Shown here piece after piece: positions 60,598 through 64,000 of a DNA stretch of 64,000 nt. Under the pieces are notes generated by a model that made no database searches, was not told where the DNA came from, and was given only the letters and a program-made list of their open reading frames with translations. Source of the stretch: Stachybotrys elegans. Its lineage: Eukaryota > Ascomycota > Sordariomycetes > Hypocreales > Stachybotryaceae. The stretch is from NCBI GenBank assembly GCA_020746835.1, contig JAGPNK010000020.1, forward strand, positions 186,001 to 250,000. Reading direction: 5' to 3'. Position 1 is the first letter of the stretch. The number at the start of each line of letters is the position of its first letter. Made by a program: the position numbers and the translations under genes.

Positions 60598-61542
60598 ATG
60601 TCGGAGCCACCAAGCGAGGCTTTGGAAGCAGAAGCCATTGACCGCGAGATTGAATCTCTCAGGGAGCAAGGTATACAAGCCCACCCGCCGCGCGCGCGTC
60701 CATCGCATGCATGTAAACACAGCTAACCACCCACCAAAGCGGCCGCCCTGCGCAAGACTCTCAAGGTTGAATCATCCACTATTCTCTCCTCCGCAGCAGC
60801 CGCCAGCACCATAGCCAGCTCCGCCTCGTCGTCTTCAAGATCGAATCGCGCTGCCCCGAATGACAAGCTCATTAGCCACGCTGCCCAACAGCAAGCGTAC
60901 ATGCAGCAATGCGTGCACCGCATAGCCAACAGCGTCACCGCCTTCAAGGTCCGCGACCCAGACCCTAATGCCGTCGACTGCGGCCACGTCCTCGGTCTCC
61001 GATTCGAAATCATGTCGCGGGGCCAGTTCCTGCGACCGTACTACGTGATGCTCAACCGTCCGTTCACCAACTCGAAACACCTCCGCGTACACCGTCATAC
61101 AATTCCTCCCGCCGTGCCCCTCGCTGGACTCGCAGCACGCCACTTGCCCAAACCCACATCTGGACGTGGCGACTCGCGGCCTCAGGATCTGGAGCGGTTC
61201 GTGCGGGAGCTGCGGCGAGAGATTGTACGGTACCACAACCGCTTGGGCGTGGCTGCCGACCTGAGAAGAAGCCTGGGGTTGCACCGTCCATTAGAGGGCG
61301 ATGTATCTGAAAACAAAGTTGTCGAGATTGGCATCGCAGACATCGAAGCGAAGCAGATGAAGCTGACATGGGCCGATGAGAGGAGCGGCCGCTTAGTGAT
61401 GGATGATGATGGAAGAGTGCTGAAGCTGGTGGTGATGGGGGAGCAGGGCCGTGATTGGGAAGCCTCGAAGCATCTGATAGGTGCAGGACGAGAAAGCATC
61501 GATGTTGTAGCAAAGAGGCTACAAGAGTATTCGGCGGGATAG
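60598..61542 (+). CDS. mcm21: kinetochore protein CENP-O/Mcm21
   Basis: Inner-kinetochore (CCAN/COMA complex) subunit that pairs with CENP-P/Ctf19. 291 aa from exons 60598-60670 and 60740-61542, over a 69-nt intron (GTATAC, CTAACC, CAAAG end). The N-terminal ~30 residues are an acidic coiled coil (EAIDREIESLREQAAALRKTL) followed by a Ser/Ala-rich linker. The CENP-O core begins near residue 85 with HRIANSVTAFKVRDPDPNAVDCGHVLGLRFE, MSRGQFLRPYYVML and HRHTIPPAVPL, then the helix LERFVRELRREIVRYHNRLG and a final beta-rich part. This order matches the tandem RWD-type Mcm21/CENP-O fold. The ATG is the first in frame and lies in an AACATGTC context. Confidence 0.9.
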
Positions 61543-61849
61543 CCGATTCATATTATGCAGTAATGAATGATACCCGGTTTAAGACGTGGACCAACCATAA
61601 AATGCTCGCCACCATACACCGTAATCATATGATAACGGCCATTCATATGGTCAACATGTAGGGACCGGCAAGAAGAGCCGGAAATAAACAAGTACCTGGG
61701 TGGGTTGAGTGTGTCGTTGAAGCATCTGGGATTTTCTACCCTGGCTACTGTCCCACGATCGACTCGGGTAGGCAATGCTATACTTGGTCGTTGGAGCCGG
61801 CAGGAAGGCCGAGCAAGAAGAGAAGGTGATGCGGAAGATGACACTTGGC
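61543..61849. other. 3' flank between convergent genes
   Basis: Shared 3' region; no gene seen. Confidence 0.6.
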
Positions 61850-63391
61850 CTATCCAAAACCAAGCCTATTTCCATTCCATGCGTCCACCATTAATGTCAA
61901 CTTAGTTTCCTCACAAGAGAACCAGAACTCCACCTCGCCCTGCATTTCATAGCACCTCCAACCTTGTTCATCGTGATCATGCTCCTGCCGACTCGTGCCC
62001 TTGACCGTAGTTGCCTGTAGCTGGACCGAAGTTTGAGGTCGAACATAAACCTGGCGACGGAAGCATATACAAACCGGTTTCACAAAATCTTCGACGGGAT
62101 CGACAACTACTCGACATTGCCCAAGTGATCGTTTTGCGCCGTTCTGATATTGCGACAAAATACCCATACACCAGCCAGTATGTTTATTGTTGAAAATGCT
62201 GATGCAGTTGACGTTTTCCAAGGGTGCTATTGAGAAACAAGCGTTTGGGAACGGAGGATCGTCCATACATAAGGGATGGTGAAACGGCGTCACCGGTGTG
62301 ACATCTGCCTCTCCCATGGGATATGCGCCGATAACAGAAACGGGTTGCAATTCTTGTGTGTCATATATAATAGTCATTGGTGACTTGCTCAGTAACAAAT
62401 CCTTTGCTGGCTTGGAAGAAGTAAGGCCGACCGACGTCGCCGCCGAGTTTCATGCGGAACTGGGCTGATTAGACTTCCTTGGTATCATATTGTTAAGCAG
62501 AGTAAACTCACAAGCAAACAGGTACTCCTAAAGGATGTCCTCTTAGGCAGTGGCATCCGAGAACCTATTGCAGCAATGTAATCCTTTCGTGAAAACGGGA
62601 CGTAGACCCAAGTAACTGATCGTTGACGTCGGCAGGACAGGCGTTGATAGGTTGTCTGGGCGCAAGGAGCTACCTGTGTATGAGCATGCACGGCGTAAAT
62701 CCCGCCATAGCAGAAGAAGAAAGTGATTCCATTTGTTTTCGACAACTCGGTTGTCCTAAACCGTGTGGAAGGGATGATACTGGCCGGGTAAAACTGACAT
62801 CGCTCTAGGTCGGGAGGAATTGGAGTGTCCCAAGTCTGGAGCCCTTGGCATGCTTTGGGCAACTCCAGACGCAAGGATCCAAACTGAGGCGTGGCGTGAG
62901 TCTCGCAGCACTCTCAACTTGAATTGTGAGCCTAAGAAGGGTGGGCTGCTTACCTTGAAGTGCGCAGTGACGCCTTTGAACCATCTCTGGTCAAGTATAA
63001 TGAACACAAGGCCGTGAGTCCGCCATCCTCTGAACTCTGGATTCCTAGGCAGTCTTTCGACTTGTTGGATACCCCAAGAGTCAATAGTCAACCGAATAAC
63101 TGGTACTTCGACCGTTTCTTTAGTCACCGGTTGGCCACCACGCTTCCACGCCACGACCGAGCACAAGGGGATTGACAAGAGGTGGTCCGATAAAGGAATA
63201 GGCAATTGTTGACATAGCTTAGAGGCGGCGTTAATCCGCCAGGTTATACTCGTCGTCGAATACCCATGAATCATTCCAATTATTTCTGAGGGAAGCAACC
63301 TCATACTTGAGATGCCCAAATCGCCGAATACCGACCAATCCGGTTTGACGACCGTTTCATATGGTGGATTCAAAGTTGTTGGGCTGAACCG
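61850..63391 (-). CDS. conserved fungal F-box-like protein, apparently frameshifted
   Basis: A member of a fungal family of uncharacterised proteins of ~500 aa. The first readable segment (RFSPTTLNPP, then LLPSEIIGMIHGYSTTSITWR, F-box-like) is open from about 63391; the first in-frame ATG is at 63304 and the true 5' exon is uncertain. Exon boundaries: ...62954, 62883-62512 and 62459 onward (introns of 70 and 52 nt). These keep FKFGSLRLELPK, GITFFFCYGGIYAVHAHT and CLLFRMKLGGDV in frame. Right after GGDV the frame breaks at a tandem TCGGTCGG (62434-62427) and reads a stop at 62363-62361. The family-like C-terminal half (TIIYDTQELQPVSVIGAY, PFPNACFSIAPL, SQYQNGAKRSLGQCRV, GEVEFWFS) continues in the +1 frame to a stop at 61850. 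An alternative acceptor at 62402 would splice past the break in frame. Function unknown; pseudogene or sequencing error possible. Confidence 0.7.
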
Positions 63392-63624
63392 CTGCGTAAT
63401 GTGATGAAGTAAAGGCTCGGTTATCCGAGAAAATGTATTTGATATATATACAGGTGAATGTTACATCATCTATCTGATCTGTACCATTATAAACCGTCGA
63501 CGGCGTCATATGCCGCGACACCTCGAGAATATGTCTCTACCATTATCCACACCCCGGTTTTCCAGCCACGCCGACCCATAACGTCATTATCCATCCCCCA
63601 AACTCTTCCAAAATCCATGATGTT

Positions 63625-64000
63625 TTAGATCATGGCAACAAGGAGACCAGCAAGAACGGCGAGTCCGGCACGGTGGACAGTCTCAGAGGCTCCGGCAGTG
63701 ACGATGGCGCCAGTGGGAGCGGGAGCGGGAGCAGCGACTCCAGTGCCGGGAACGACCTCGGGGCAGAGAGTGTGGCCGCAGGCGGGGTAAGGAGGCAGGC
63801 TGGCGGCGGGAGGAGCGACATATCCACCGGTGACAGAGGGGACGGGAATAGCAGAGCTGTTCTTGACCTCATCGAGGTAGATCTTGACCTCATCCTTTCC
63901 GGGAGCAAGCGAAGGCTTAGGAATAACAGTCCAGATCTGGCCCTCGGTGTAAGCAGGCGTAGCCTTAGGCTTGGGGATGACGGTGTAGATGGGCTTTCCC
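63625..64000 (-). CDS. GPI-anchored surface protein, 3' end only
   Basis: Cut by the window edge: 124 C-terminal codons are visible, with stop TAA at 63627-63625. The visible part has two similar stretches (KPIYTVIPKPKATPAY and QIWTVIPKPSLAPG), then VKIYLDEVKNSSAIPVPSVTGGYV. A Pro/Ala-rich linker follows with one Cys pair (YPACGHTLCPEVVPG). The hydrophobic tail (GASETVHRAGLAVLAGLLVAMI) has the form of a GPI-attachment signal, with the omega site probably in the AGAS segment. Strong C-ending codon preference agrees with an expressed gene. Likely a wall or plasma-membrane surface protein; the N-terminus lies beyond 64000. Confidence 0.75.
   Translation of the reverse strand, partial: GKPIYTVIPKPKATPAYTEGQIWTVIPKPSLAPGKDEVKIYLDEVKNSSAIPVPSVTGGYVAPPAASLPPYPACGHTLCPEVVPGTGVAAPAPAPTGAIVTAGASETVHRAGLAVLAGLLVAMI

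Noticed and set aside
1..64000. CRISPR arrays, insertion sequences, prophage, terminal-repeat transposons or a secondary-metabolite cluster
   Set aside because: The genome is eukaryotic. I saw no spaced direct repeats, transposase or integrase motifs, long terminal repeats, or PKS, NRPS or terpene synthase motifs. The lone MFS transporter has no biosynthetic neighbours.

Overview
The window is nuclear DNA of a filamentous ascomycete, most likely a Sordariomycete. Four things point to this. Genes are intron-poor, with 50-140 nt GT...AG introns and CTAAC/CTGAC-type branch sites. Promoters are GC-rich and leaders pyrimidine-rich. There is a full-length AreA/NIT2 nitrogen regulator whose N-terminal motif resembles, from memory, that of Fusarium-type AreA. 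There is also a Dbf2/SidB kinase, a MED12 orthologue and members of fungus-restricted families. I cannot name the species. Exon structures come from reading frames, splice consensus and protein-family continuity; nothing was aligned by software.

Layout. 0-8 kb: a three-exon gene of unknown function (+), a spliced ~97-aa gene of unknown function (-), a tRNA-Gly(UCC) (-) and a PQ-loop membrane protein (-). 11.8-21 kb: an RBR-type ubiquitin ligase homologue, ribosomal protein eS28 and the F-BAR/RhoGAP protein Rgd1 (all +). 22-34 kb: a minus-strand block with Mediator subunit Med12, an unknown Gln/His/Glu-rich protein, a divergent APH-fold protein and a secreted CREG-like protein. 35.7-40.7 kb: the Dbf2/SidB kinase and a proline-rich GPI-anchored wall protein (+). 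42-45.3 kb: areA (-). An ~8.8 kb stretch without a recognisable gene follows, upstream of areA. 54-64 kb: a Wbp11-like splicing factor (+), a monocarboxylate-type MFS transporter (+), an acetyl-CoA transporter (-), the kinetochore protein CENP-O/Mcm21 (+), a conserved fungal F-box-like gene carrying a frameshift (-), and the 3' end of another GPI-anchored protein (-) cut by the window edge.

Most genes are core eukaryotic functions: transcription (Med12, AreA), translation (eS28, tRNA), splicing (Wbp11), cytokinesis and polarity (Dbf2, Rgd1), kinetochore (CENP-O), and transport. They do not form a biosynthetic cluster or defence island, and I found no transposon, CRISPR array or prophage. The most interesting signals are at residue level. 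The RBR protein has Ser where the catalytic Cys of the Rcat domain should be. The APH-fold protein has Asn at both the catalytic and the metal-binding Asp positions. areA carries an overlapping pair of GATA motifs beside a 20-G run inside its own intron. The F-box-like gene has a small frameshifting indel. The small spliced gene beside the tRNA is easy to miss by ORF scanning.
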